Source of the DNA: Vanessa cardui
Taxonomy: Eukaryota; Arthropoda; Insecta; Lepidoptera; Nymphalidae
Direction: 5' to 3'
Assembly: GCF_905220365.1 (NCBI RefSeq)
Contig: NC_061153.1
Span: 2,376,001-2,440,000, forward strand
DNA length: 64,000 nt
In this document: positions 34,236 through 43,535 of the stretch, piece after piece
Position numbering within the stretch: position 1 is the first letter of the stretch
Layout of the letters: each line of letters opens with the position of its first letter
Translations under genes and position numbers: made by a program
Notes under the pieces: generated by a model
What the model was told of the DNA's origin: nothing
Databases searched by the model: none
What the model saw: only the letters and a program-made list of their open reading frames with translations

Positions 34236-35830
34236 TCATCTTGTAATGAAAGCTCTATACGGTGTATCCAAAACGGACGCAAATCTGTATCATTTACTTT
34301 ATCAGGCCAACCACGGTGAATATAGTTCATAACCCGGAATAATGTCTTATCTCGTTTTGTCTCAGAAGCAATATGTTGGACATCGTAGGGAAAGTCTTCA
34401 GGTGCTTCAGCCAATAAAAGAATGTCGCTTAATTGCTGTTCAGGATGCTCTGGAACCGGTTGTGGCCATTTACTTAAACTGTCCGCACTACCAATTTGCG
34501 ATCCCGGTTTATATACGATTTCATAATTGTGAGAAGTTAAAGCGATGGCAATTCTAGTTAAACGAGGTGAAAGCATATTTGGCATTGGTTTCTTCGGGTC
34601 AAAAATTCCAAGTAACGGTTTGTGGTCTGTAACTATGCGGAAGCGCCTAGCCATAAGATAATTGTGAAATTTTGTAATACCAAACATAATCGAGATGGCT
34701 TCTTTATGAAGCTGTGAATATCGCCGTTCATATGAATGCAATGTCCGAGATGCCATGGCTATGGGTCGTTTTTGACCATCTTCCATTTCATTGGATAGGA
34801 CCGCTTCTACTCCGTATTCCGAACTATCACAAGTGAGTATCAATGGCTTATTTTCATCATAATGTACAAGAGTCAAATCAAAAGTAAGTAAACGTTTTGC
34901 TGTTAAGAATGATTTCTGCTCTAAATCCGACCATTTCCAAGCCCGCCCTGAATCTATTAACCGATGTAAAGTTTCTAGTATTGTAGCTTTATGTGGAATA
35001 AACCGTTCATAGAAATTGTAAAGCCCCAGAAATGCTTGTAGCTCTTTTTTATTTTTCGGTTCCGGAGTGTTTAATATAGACTCAACTTTACTCAGTGCTG
35101 GATGAATTGCTTCAGAGTCGAAAACAAACCCTAAAAATTCTACTCTTTCTTTTGCAAATTTGCATTTATTTTTATTTAGTCTAAGTCCAGACTTTTCGAT
35201 TCTACTTAACACCAAGTCAAGTCTTCCTTGCATTTCCAACATTGTACGACCACAAACTATAATATCATCAATCAGCACTGCTACTCCTTGTATCCCTGCT
35301 AGTAGCGAAGTCATTAACCTTTGAAAAATTCCGGGGCAGGCTTTAACCCCGAAAGCTAACCGATGTACCGTATAAAGGCCTTTAGAAGTGTTTAATGTAT
35401 GCAATTTCGCTGTTTCATCATCCACCAATACCTGCGTGTAGGCTCGGTCTAAATCCAAAGTGGTAAAAAAATTACCACCAGCTATTATCGCAAAAACTTC
35501 ACTAGCCGTTGGCATTGGATAAGTGTCAGATTCTGTCGCTTCATTGACCGTACTACGATAATCTCCGCACAGCCTCACTTCACCAGATTTTTTCAAAATA
35601 GGAACTACCGGTGTAGCCCACTCTGAGAAAGATATAGGTTTCAAGACTCCTTCTTGTTCCAACCTGTTTATTTCTTTTTCCACTCGCGCTTTGATTGCAT
35701 ATGGTACAGGGCGAGCTTTAAGAAATTTTGGGTTTGTCCCTGGTTTAGTGTGTATAGTAACCGGCTGACCACGGTAGGTGCCTAGTCCGTCCTTAAATAC
35801 TTCTTCATATTTTGTAATCAGTCTTTCCAT
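34151..35830 (-). pseudogene. mag-type reverse transcriptase and RNase H
   Basis: 559 codons are open. RT: KFLKARPVPYAIKARVEKEI, LCGDYRSTVN, LDLDRAYTQV and the active site LIDD (in AVLIDDIIV), where mag elements usually have an aromatic residue before xDD. RNase H follows with LTCDSSEYGVEAVLS (E replacing the usual G), HKEAISIMFGITKFHNYL and VTDHKPLLGIF, then the linker. A TAA at 35843 separates it from protease in the same frame. Confidence 0.85.
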
Positions 35831-35842
35831 TTGTAAAAAATC

Positions 35843-36324
35843 TTAGTTGGAAATAAAGTTGATATTCATTATTATATTAAGTGGGGCCAACCAATCGCGC
35901 CCAAGAGGATTTGGTCCGCTACTCTTAGCAACAATAACATCCAAGCTTTGCTCTATGTCCTTATACTGTACTGGTACTGTAACCTGTCCGAGTATGTGTA
36001 CTGGAGTTTCATTCCATGTTCGTAGAGATAGCTGAACTTGTTGTAACTTATTACACGGCAGGCGTTTACGAAGCATATTCCAGGTGTATTCATTAATTAG
36101 GGTAAAGCTAGCTCCTGTGTCCACTTGCATGCGAACAGGCATGTCGAAGAAAAACACTTCTACTTCAATTAGCGGAATGCGGCTTGTGCTCTGTACATTA
36201 TAAATGCCATTTAAATAGTCGTCACACTCTTCTGTGTAATTAACACTTCTGTTAGTAGACTTCTTCTTTTTAATGCAATTTTTTTCTATGTGTCCTCTCT
36301 TTTTGCAATACCTACAAACGGCAT
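35843..36324 (-). pseudogene. mag-type gag end and protease
   Basis: This begins with the second gag zinc knuckle (CRYCKKRGHIEKNC, CX2CX4HX4C) directly beside the foldback repeat. It continues into the aspartic protease with QVDTGASFTLINE (about 36110) and GRDWLAPL at the end, stopping at TAA 35843 in the frame of RT. The upstream 17 codons of the long ORF are foldback repeat sequence, not gag. Confidence 0.82.
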
Positions 36325-37965
36325 TAATATAAATAAAAATTTTAACAAAAAGAAAAACCGACTTCAAACAAAACACTATTTTAAATCAAATGAATATGCA
36401 CGAAAAAGTAATAAAAATAATTGCATATTCAACATATTTTTTAGAGTCCCCCTAAGTTAAATGAAATGAAAAATGTTAGACTACTTAAAAGTCGATTAAC
36501 GATTATATAATGTAGTTATAGTTATTGGTATATTTGGAGCCGGTGTCAGCCACGGTGCCCTTGCCCCAACAATCAAAAGAAAGAAGCGATACGAGCCCCT
36601 TGATTGATCCAGTATATTATTGTGTAAAAGGTAATTTGTAAAAAACATATTTGTTAAGGTATTCTCGTATTGTTTTTTGATAGATATACTGTAGGGTTTT
36701 ATTGGCTGACACCGACTCCAAATATAACAATAATTATAACTACATGATATAATCGTTAATCGACTTTTAAGTAGTCTAACATTTTTCATTTCATTTAACT
36801 TAGGGGGGCTCTAAAAAATATGTTGAATATGCAATTATTTTTATTACTTTTTCGTGCATATTCATTTGATTTAAAATAGTGTTTTGTTTGAAGTCGGTTT
36901 TTCTTTTTGTTAAAATTTTTATTTATTTTTTGATTTTAAGTGAAGCTGATGTTGACTAACTAATTTTTTTTAATATGGATAGATTAAGCGTTCCGTTTAT
37001 ATGAGTTAGAAACTACTTCGAGGACAATTTCAAAGGAAACTTGCGAATAAAGCAAAAATAGACTTTCGAAAATGCGGATTTAATACGTCACGCGGCGTTA
37101 ACTACAAGGATCCCTCGAAAGAGCTGTAATCGAAATCAGCAAAAAAACTTTGAAAAAGACCAACTATATTTCGTACATCATATGACATCACATCACATAC
37201 ACAAAATTTGATTAAAGATAGTAAGAAATTCTGCCCCATATCGCACCCTAACTGCGAGCCGTATAGGAGTTCCATCACTACATAGTATAAAACAAAGTCG
37301 CTTTCTCTGTCCCTATATCTTTAAATCTACGCAACGGATTTTGATGCGGTTTTTTTTAAAAGATAGTGTGATTCAAGGGGAAGGTTTGTGTATATAATAC
37401 ATGAACAATATAGTAAAGAAACACTGATAATTTTAGAAGTTTGCGATGTGATGTCGTATATAAAGAAATTCTGTAGTATATTTAGTATCAGTATTGCACC
37501 CGTGCGAAGCCGGTGTGGGTAGCTAGTTGATTAAAATATTCGACTATGATAATTACATAAACATAACCACATTACGGAAGGTGACTCAAATATCCAAATA
37601 ACCTATAAATAAAAGATTCGACCGAGTATCGCTAACGTGCTCCTCAGAATTGTTCCGTTCCCTTCCGTTCCGTTACTTTGTCATGGATCCTGTGCTCAGA
37701 ACCTTACCAAACTTTCACCAAATTACCCTTGAAGTATATATTTTATAATAAAAAAAGAATTATCAAAATTTGTTAACGTGATTTTCAGTTATTCACCTAT
37801 TTGTCGCGCATATACGTAATGCAAATTTAAGACTTATGTCGTTTTCACATGGATACCATCATCGGAAAAAATAATAAAAAAATGGGACCCCACGGGAAGC
37901 ACTACCTTTCAAAGAAAAAAAAAATTATCAAAATCGGTCCACCCAGTGAAAAGTTATGAGGTAAC

Positions 37966-38024
<59 letters not shown>

Positions 38025-38066
38025 GACGAATTGATAACCTCCTCCTTTTGGAAGTCGGTTGAAAAC
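36311..38066 (-). repeat. Foldback-family repeat, longest copy
   Basis: About 1.75 kb inserted between the two zinc knuckles of the mag gag. On the minus strand it starts TCAACCGACTTCC and ends near TTTTTATTTATAT. The 13-bp words AACCGACTTCAAA and TTTGAAGTCGGTT occur in inverted orientation near its ends. It includes a 40-50 nt A-run (37974-38020) and at 36335-36922 a foldback with arms of about 220 bp (36335-36551 and 36703-36922) around a 150-bp centre. There is no coding capacity. The class (MITE-like DNA element or other) is not settled. Confidence 0.75.
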
Positions 38067-38742
38067 GACACTCTCCCGGGTGCCGATTTCCACAACGAAA
38101 ACACATTCTTAAATTAGGTGTTGTTTGCACTGCATTAACTTCCATCGGTTCCGGGGCGTCGCCTTCGGGTGTCGTGGCGTGTGTCGGCAGCGCTGAAGTA
38201 AAGCTGGTAGACGTTGCTCCTTGGATTACTCGAACGTCACGTCCTGCACTTTCAGATGACAACATCGCATCTACCACATGTTGATATTGTAAATTTTCTC
38301 GTTTCAATAGTTCGTATTGCAACCTACTGTCACACATTCCACACAAAAGTCTATCCCGTAGCATTCTTTCTAAGTCACTGAAGTTACAACCGGAGCTTAG
38401 TTTTCTCAGTTCAGCTATGTATGACGATGATGGTTCCCCGCGTTTTTGGTCGCGTTTGTAAAACTTGAAAGACATTGATATTTCATTTGGTTTCGGACTA
38501 TAATGTTTGCCCAATTTAGTTTCTATCTCCATAAACGTCACATCGATCGCCTTCCTAGGCGTAATTAATGCAAGTAAAGTTTCGTATACGCGTGAACCAC
38601 ATACTGTAAAAAAGTTAGCACGTTTCACGGTGTCCACGATGATTCCGTTTGCTTCGAAACAGAATTTTAACCTTTCGATATAATTGTCCCAATTAGCCGT
38701 GTCCGGATTAAAATCGTCAAAACTTATTGCTTTTTTGTCCAT
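38067..38742 (-). pseudogene. mag-type gag, N-terminal part
   Basis: The start is taken as the ATG at 38742 (MDKKAISFDDF), with the upstream codons of the longer ORF being LTR. The capsid region is FNPDTANWDNYIERLKFCF, YSPKPNEISMSFKFYKRDQ and DRLLCGMCDSRLQYELL, as in mag-lineage gag. It ends in the first zinc knuckle (CFRCGNRHPGEC, CX2CX3HX3C) two codons before the foldback repeat. Only 16 bases separate the ATG from the LTR homology, leaving no room for a primer site. Confidence 0.85.
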
Positions 38743-38757
38743 TTTGATCACTTTTAC

Positions 38758-38891
38758 GGAACGAAGAAAACACATGAGCTTGTAATTAACCATGTAATTC
38801 CGAATATAGCTTCATTGTGTCATACTATTTTTTAACACACCCACTTAATTCACTTTATTATTTAACAAAGTAAAAAAGTACCTTTTATAAT
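38758..38891 (-). repeat. mag-type 5' LTR, inner piece
   Basis: It matches the 3' LTR from 32775 to about 32913 with a few changes. The outer 37 bases of this LTR are at 43499-43535, beyond the DIRS element. Relative to the 3' LTR it lacks the terminal 13 bases. Confidence 0.85.
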
Positions 38892-39101
38892 TAGTGATTA
38901 AACGAACTTACCTGTAAGTGAAGTTCTATCATAATTATACGAAGAGCCTCGTCCGAAGAGATTAGTAATATACACAAGTAGTTCCACATAAAATGTCGCC
39001 ACTCACGCACTTAGTTTGTCTATTCTTATATATATATTTTTTTTTATATATATATATATGAGGGTATGTCGGATTCTTCGGTATCGATACACCGTCAATA
39101 C
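38892..39101 (-). repeat. DIRS left inverted terminal repeat
   Basis: About 168 bp (38934-39101) are inverted relative to 43336-43498, including AT-rich runs and GCCACTCACGCACTTAG. An outer extension of about 42 bp (38892-38933) is found only on this side and in the internal region. The core CCTCGTCC is flanked by GAAGAG on both sides, against TCGAG in the other repeat. Confidence 0.88.
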
Positions 39102-39186
39102 CTCATTAAGTTTAGAGCTATGGATGTTATAACTCAAATGATATTTTACTATAGGGGATGAATTAAAAAAATGGGAAGGGTGGGAT

Positions 39187-39308
39187 ACTAATCTCTTCGG
39201 ACGAGGCTCTTCGTATAATTATGATAGAACTTCACTTACAGGTAAGTTCGTTTAATCACTAATTATACTCGAGCCTCGTCCTCGAGATTAGTAATATACA
39301 CATGTAGA
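39187..39308 (-). repeat. DIRS internal complementary region
   Basis: 39187-39261 is the reverse complement of the left outer end. 39268-39308 is the reverse complement of the right outer end. They meet at ATTATA (39262-39267), which corresponds to the TATAAT crossover word. In DIRS elements this region templates the circular intermediate. Confidence 0.88.
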
Positions 39309-39460
39309 TCTTGAGAGATTATAGTAAAATATCAATTGAAAAAAGATAGTTGTACTTGAAACATTTTTTAATCAATATCTATGATGACAAAATAATTATA
39401 ACAATAATTTAAATTAATTAATCAATAGTATTTTTATTAAATACCAATTAACATTATTTA

Positions 39461-39945
39461 TCAAGTATTGATTATACTAGACGCAAATGTTTGTACCCTG
39501 TGCGCCGTAACTAAAGCGAGTAATGTTATTAATTTTTTGGTTATTTTTTCTAACGATAAAGTCTCATTAGGAAACCAAGTACCCAGAGTATCTAATACTT
39601 TTGAAGTATCCCATGTACAATCATATTTGGACAACGAGGGCCTTAAACGTAATACTCCCTTAAGAAATCGCTTAATGAGATCATCTTCACCTATCTGACG
39701 TCCAAGAATAAGGGCCAATGAAGAACGGTAGGTATTTAAAGTATCGTACTGTACCGTACCACTAAGTGGTAGCCTTCATTTAGAAATTCAATAATATTTG
39801 ATATGCTCGTATTATAAGCATGAAGATTTCTTCTTTGACAAAAGTAAAACCAATTCTTTAAACATGAATCATATTGTTTAAAGAATTTTTCGGAGAGAAA
39901 TGCCAGCATGACATTAATGGCGGAGGATGACACACCTTTCTTCAA
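39461..39945 (-). pseudogene. DIRS tyrosine recombinase, truncated
   Basis: The N-terminal helical domain (VMLAFLSEKFFKQYDSCLKNWFYFC) and the start of the catalytic domain (LALILG, RFLKGVLRLRP) are in two frames separated near 39736. The first catalytic arginine is in TAHRVQTF. The frame then ends at 39461. The segment with the H-x-x-R pair and the nucleophilic tyrosine is absent, and the next 150 bp to the internal region are AT-rich non-coding. The protein would join the linear cDNA or circle to the target, so this copy cannot do that itself. Confidence 0.8.
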
Positions 39946-40068
39946 TAGAAATTCCCGGATAATATACCTGCCACCAGGGTAGTCTACCGATGTATTTGAC
40001 GGGAACTGGAATGAGAGAGAATCAGCTCTTTCGTTGGATGCATAACAAGTGTTTTTCCTTCTAAGAGT

Positions 40069-41832
40069 TTACAAAAGAGAGGGTACCAAGGTTGCGTTGG
40101 CCATAAAGGTACTATAAGTATACAAAGCTAGAGCTTTGTCTGATATAATTTTTCTTAATGTTTTAAGAATAATTGAAAAGGGCGGAAAAGCATAGAAAAA
40201 ATAACCTGACCAATTTACGGAAAATGCATTTATAGCGTATGCGTCTGGATCCCTATGCCATGATATATATTTCTGACATTTTTTGTTGACCCTACTCGCA
40301 AAAAGGTCTATATTAGGAGAACCAAAAGCATTTGTTACTTTATGAAAAGCATAATCCGAAAGTTCCCATTCTATATCGGGATGAGTTTTTCTGGACTCAG
40401 CGTCTGCAACATCGTTCTCTGCCGAACGAATATATGATGCAAATACGAAAAGATTCCGTTCCTCACACCATTGCCATAATTCCTTGGTAATACTTGTGAG
40501 GTGCGGGAATTGGACCCCGCCCATGCGGTTTATATATGATATTGCTGTAGTATTGTCAATTCGCAACAAGACTTGATTATTATATAATGATTTAGCAAAA
40601 ATCTTTAATCCTATAAAAGCTGCAAGCAGCTCTAAATAATTTATATGCTTAAGCTTTTCATCTTTACTCCATATGCCACTCGCCCTCTCACCGGCACAGG
40701 CAACACCCCACCCAGTAGTTGAGGCATCGGAAAATATTTCAATACAATAATCATCGAATTTTATTCTGTTGACTGAATAATCAATGACTTTTATCCACCA
40801 ATCAAAATCTGATCGTAATGTACTAGGTATGGACATATATTTTTCATAATCATTATAGGATTGTAAACTAAGGTATTTGCACCGTTCGAATTGTTTGGTA
40901 TACAGCCAACCATATTCGACTGCTGGACAAGCTGACGCTAGTAGGCCTACAAGGCGTGCAAATTCTCGAATTTTACATCGGGTAAGTATTCTAAATTTTA
41001 ATAATTCATTTTTAATTTTTTCTCTTTTTTCAGGTGGTAAGCTAATTTGAAGATTTTTTGAATCAATTATAAAACCAAGATATTTACAAATATTGCTCGG
41101 TATCATTTTACTTTTTTCTTCATTAATATTAAAACCTAGGGCCAATAAAAGTTTGACAGTGGTATTAATATTATGAATACATTCTTTATAACTATTTGCT
41201 ATTAAACATATATCATCTAAATAAATGGTAGACATGAAACCACAAGAACGTAGCAACTTAACCACTGGTTTCATGATTTTTGTATAAACATATGGCGCTG
41301 TGTTAAGACCAAATGGTAAAACGTTAAATTCATATAATTTTCCATTCCATAAAAATCGTAAAAATTTTCGTGAACATTCCTTAACCTTAATTAGAAAATA
41401 CGCATCTTTCAGGTCTATAGTACTTAATAAACAATCTTTAGATATTAACTTTATAGTGGTACGTAAATCTTCTAATTTAAAATGTTCTGTTTGAATGAAT
41501 TTATTAAGATTTTTTAAATTTAAGATCAATCTGGTTTTACCATTGGGTTTTGGTATTAAGAATATACTTGATAAAAATTGCCCTTCACAGGGTTTACACT
41601 GTGAAATAGCACCTATTATTAATAAGTCATTAATAGCTTGATCAAACTGAAAAATCTCTGTTTCAGTATAATTTTTCGAGGTAGATGTATTATAATATTG
41701 GAAAGGCGGAGATGAAAAAGGAATTTCATAACCAGTTATCCAAGAAAATATGGTTCTATCAGATGTTATCTGTGACCGCTGCTTATAAAAACGAGATAAT
41801 TTACCAGCGTAGCGTACCGAGTCTAGCGGCGG
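40069..41832 (-). CDS. DIRS reverse transcriptase and RNase H
   Basis: The frame is open from the overlap with the gag stop (588 codons). N-terminal: YAGKLSRFYKQRSQITSD, then IPKPNGKTRLILNLKNLN. RT: STIDLKDAYFLIKV, RFLWNGKLYEFNVLPFGLNTAPYVYTK (two motifs in one stretch) and the active site IYLDDICLIA. RNase H: IEIFSDASTTGWGVA, NYLELLAAFIGL, LRIDNTTAISYINRMGG. A methyltransferase-like tail is not evident; the end reads PNIDLFASRVNKKCQKYISW, typical of DIRS pol. The frame appears intact to its stop at 40069. Confidence 0.87.
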   Translation of the reverse strand, partial: PPLDSVRYAGKLSRFYKQRSQITSDRTIFSWITGYEIPFSSPPFQYYNTSTSKNYTETEIFQFDQAINDLLIIGAISQCKPCEGQFLSSIFLIPKPNGKTRLILNLKNLNKFIQTEHFKLEDLRTTIKLISKDCLLSTIDLKDAYFLIKVKECSRKFLRFLWNGKLYEFNVLPFGLNTAPYVYTKIMKPVVKLLRSCGFMSTIYLDDICLIANSYKECIHNINTTVKLLLALGFNINEEKSKMIPSNICKYLGFIIDSKNLQISLPPEKREKIKNELLKFRILTRCKIREFARLVGLLASACPAVEYGWLYTKQFERCKYLSLQSYNDYEKYMSIPSTLRSDFDWWIKVIDYSVNRIKFDDYCIEIFSDASTTGWGVACAGERASGIWSKDEKLKHINYLELLAAFIGLKIFAKSLYNNQVLLRIDNTTAISYINRMGGVQFPHLTSITKELWQWCEERNLFVFASYIRSAENDVADAESRKTHPDIEWELSDYAFHKVTNAFGSPNIDLFASRVNKKCQKYISWHRDPDAYAINAFSVNWSGYFFYAFPPFSIILKTLRKIISDKALALYTYSTFMANATLVPSLL

Positions 41833-42796
41833 CTGCTGAAGTGCATCTGCTGCGAGGGTCTCGACAAGTTCGATCGCTGAGACTTTATCGCCGCAGGCTC
41901 CCTGGTCCTCAATGTCCCCGACGTTGATGTTTGGGGCGGCCTGCGACTCGGGGGCGGACCTTTCCAGTTTTTTGTAGGCGCCGGTTTTAGTTTGTTCGTA
42001 ACCGGTTTTGGTTGAGGTGTTGATTTTAATTCCGAACCTGATTTATTAATAGCTTTTGCAGCTTTTAATGTTTCTGGTAATTCCTCACCAAACAGAAATT
42101 TATCAACTTTCGTCTGCTGTATTTGATTTTTTAATTCTTTCTTTAGAACTGCCAAAATAAAATTACGTCTAGTTATTGAATCATTATATTGCGTGTCACA
42201 CAACAGTCTACCTGTATCCATTAAGGTCTTTAATAATACTGGATCTTTGTCCTCTTTTGACAACATTACAGTGATTGCCTCACTGACTGCGGATATTGCA
42301 GATGCAGTCTGTTTTTGTTTATCAAAAATAGCCTTATCCCTCTTAATAACAATATCTGTCACGGCAGCTTTTATTTCTGGATTTAAAACAGGTGCATCTA
42401 TCAAAGCACAATTGCCGGGTGATAAATACTTTTCGAGAAGTTCTTTACGTAATTCCTTGTCTAACCCCGAAGTGACAATATGTGCATATCGTATTGCTAA
42501 ATCCTTTTGAATATTATTTCCACAGGATCTTGATACTGAGGGATCTGCTCCCAAAATATCCAAGGTTACCTCATCTAACTCCGTGACCGATGTGTCTTCT
42601 GTCTCCGTCGTAACCACAGCCGTGACGACAGAGGGCAGTGTCGATGTTGTAACGGGCGGGGGCATCGACTGCGTTGCCTCCGGCATCGTCACCTCCTCGG
42701 CATCAGTTTGCGACTCAAGAATGTCAGATGTCATATTCGCATCGGGCTCGGTTTCTCGTGTCAAATTTTCGATAAATTCGGATTCAATAAGGTCAC
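41823..42796 (-). CDS. DIRS gag-like protein, main exon
   Basis: The start of this part is placed at the candidate splice acceptor (42796). The open frame encodes an acidic, Thr- and Ser-rich N-terminal region, then IRYAHIVTSGLDKELRKELLEKY, NCALIDAPVLNPEIKAAV and KVDKFLFGEELPETLKAAKAI, and a basic Pro- and Arg-rich tail ending in SSRR. These are features of DIRS ORF1 proteins. It ends at 41823, overlapping the RT frame by about ten bases. A possible first exon lies at 43246-43105. Confidence 0.75.
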
Positions 42797-43104
42797 CTGG
42801 AATTTAATATTCCGGCTATTACTACCTACCTACAGTACTGTATTATTTGTGTCTAGTTTGTACTAATAAATGTACGAACAGACAATGAAAAATAAAGTAG
42901 GTCAAGTAATTAGGCATTAAAATAATTATATAATAATGCGATAATGACGGGTAAGATACATCTCAAAGCGCTGTACCGTGAACCCACATTTATTATCAAG
43001 ATAAGTCACACATCGAATCGTTGTGACGTGAGTCTCATATGATTTACAGGTAAGTAACAACTCGATTCGTTGAAACGTAAACCTTAAGAAAATTATAACT
43101 ACAC

Positions 43105-43246
43105 CTTGTGGTTGCTGGGATCTTGTCGATGATTCCGAACTTGATGATGATATGCGACTTTTTCTCTTTATCTTCTTTTCTAACTTCTTCAATTTCTTCT
43201 TTAGGCGATCAAAAGAATCACTGTCCGAACGCTTTCTTTTCGGCAT
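43105..43246 (-). CDS. DIRS gag-like protein, candidate first exon
   Basis: ATG at 43246 opens a very basic segment (MPKRKRSDSDSFDRLKKKLKK) followed by a serine-rich run and QQPQ. The codons after that look non-coding. CAAG followed by GTGTAG at 43105/43104 fits a splice donor, and TTCCAG followed by GTGACC at 42797/42796 fits an acceptor in matching phase. The implied intron is 308 bp. Spliceosomal introns are known in some DIRS elements. Splicing here is inferred. Confidence 0.5.
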
Positions 43247-43335
43247 GATGATATTAATAATGAACTAAACTTTAATAAAATAAATCTTTTTCTAATAATA
43301 TGTGCGGACTGGCGAAGCACTAAAATGTGAATGAA

Positions 43336-43498
43336 GTATTGACGGTGTATCGATACCGAAGAATCCGACATACCCTCATATATATATATATATAAAAAAT
43401 ATATATATATATAAGAATAGACAAACTAAGTGCGTGAGTGGCGACATTTTATGTGGAACTACATGTGTATATTACTAATCTCGAGGACGAGGCTCGAG
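43336..43498 (-). repeat. DIRS right inverted terminal repeat
   Basis: Inverted match to 38934-39101. The outer end is CTCGAGCCTCGTCCTCGAG on the element strand, next to the mag LTR word TATAAT. It probably holds the promoter for the minus-strand genes, but no element was identified. Confidence 0.88.
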
Positions 43499-43535
43499 TA
43501 TAATCATAACATTATACTCAATATTATACATAACA

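Larger units (their letters stand above)
38892..43504 (-). mobile_element. DIRS-type retrotransposon (tyrosine recombinase class)
   Basis: A 4613-bp element in minus orientation. The order is right-hand ITR (43498-43336), gag, RT with RNase H, truncated tyrosine recombinase, internal complementary region (39308-39187) and left-hand ITR (39101-38892). Inverted repeats plus an internal region complementary to both outer ends is the diagnostic DIRS layout. It sits in the mag 5' LTR at TATAAT, which appears at both junctions (38886-38891 and 43499-43504). The recombinase lacks its C-terminal catalytic half. Confidence 0.9.
32762..43535 (-). mobile_element. mag-type Ty3/gypsy element containing two insertions
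   Basis: Minus orientation. The 3' LTR is 32762-32944. The 5' LTR is split into 43535-43499 and 38891-38758 by the DIRS element. The target duplication is AAAAC at 32757-32761 and 43536-43540. The gag is split by a foldback repeat (36311-38066). Without the two insertions the element would be about 4.4 kb. The 5' LTR lacks its last 13 bases and no primer site is found before gag. Pol has a stop and a frameshift, so the copy is dead. Confidence 0.88.

Noticed and set aside
36311..38066. Target duplication AAACG around the foldback repeat
   Set aside because: Counting it as a duplication would put a stop in the mag gag at the joined site, so the match is probably chance.
39040..39062. AT dinucleotide runs as a promoter
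   Set aside because: Part of the DIRS inverted repeat and too low in complexity to support a promoter call.
38892..43504. Reading TATAAT at the DIRS junctions as an ordinary target duplication
   Set aside because: The same word is inside the internal complementary region at the circle junction, which fits recombinase crossover better than staggered cutting.
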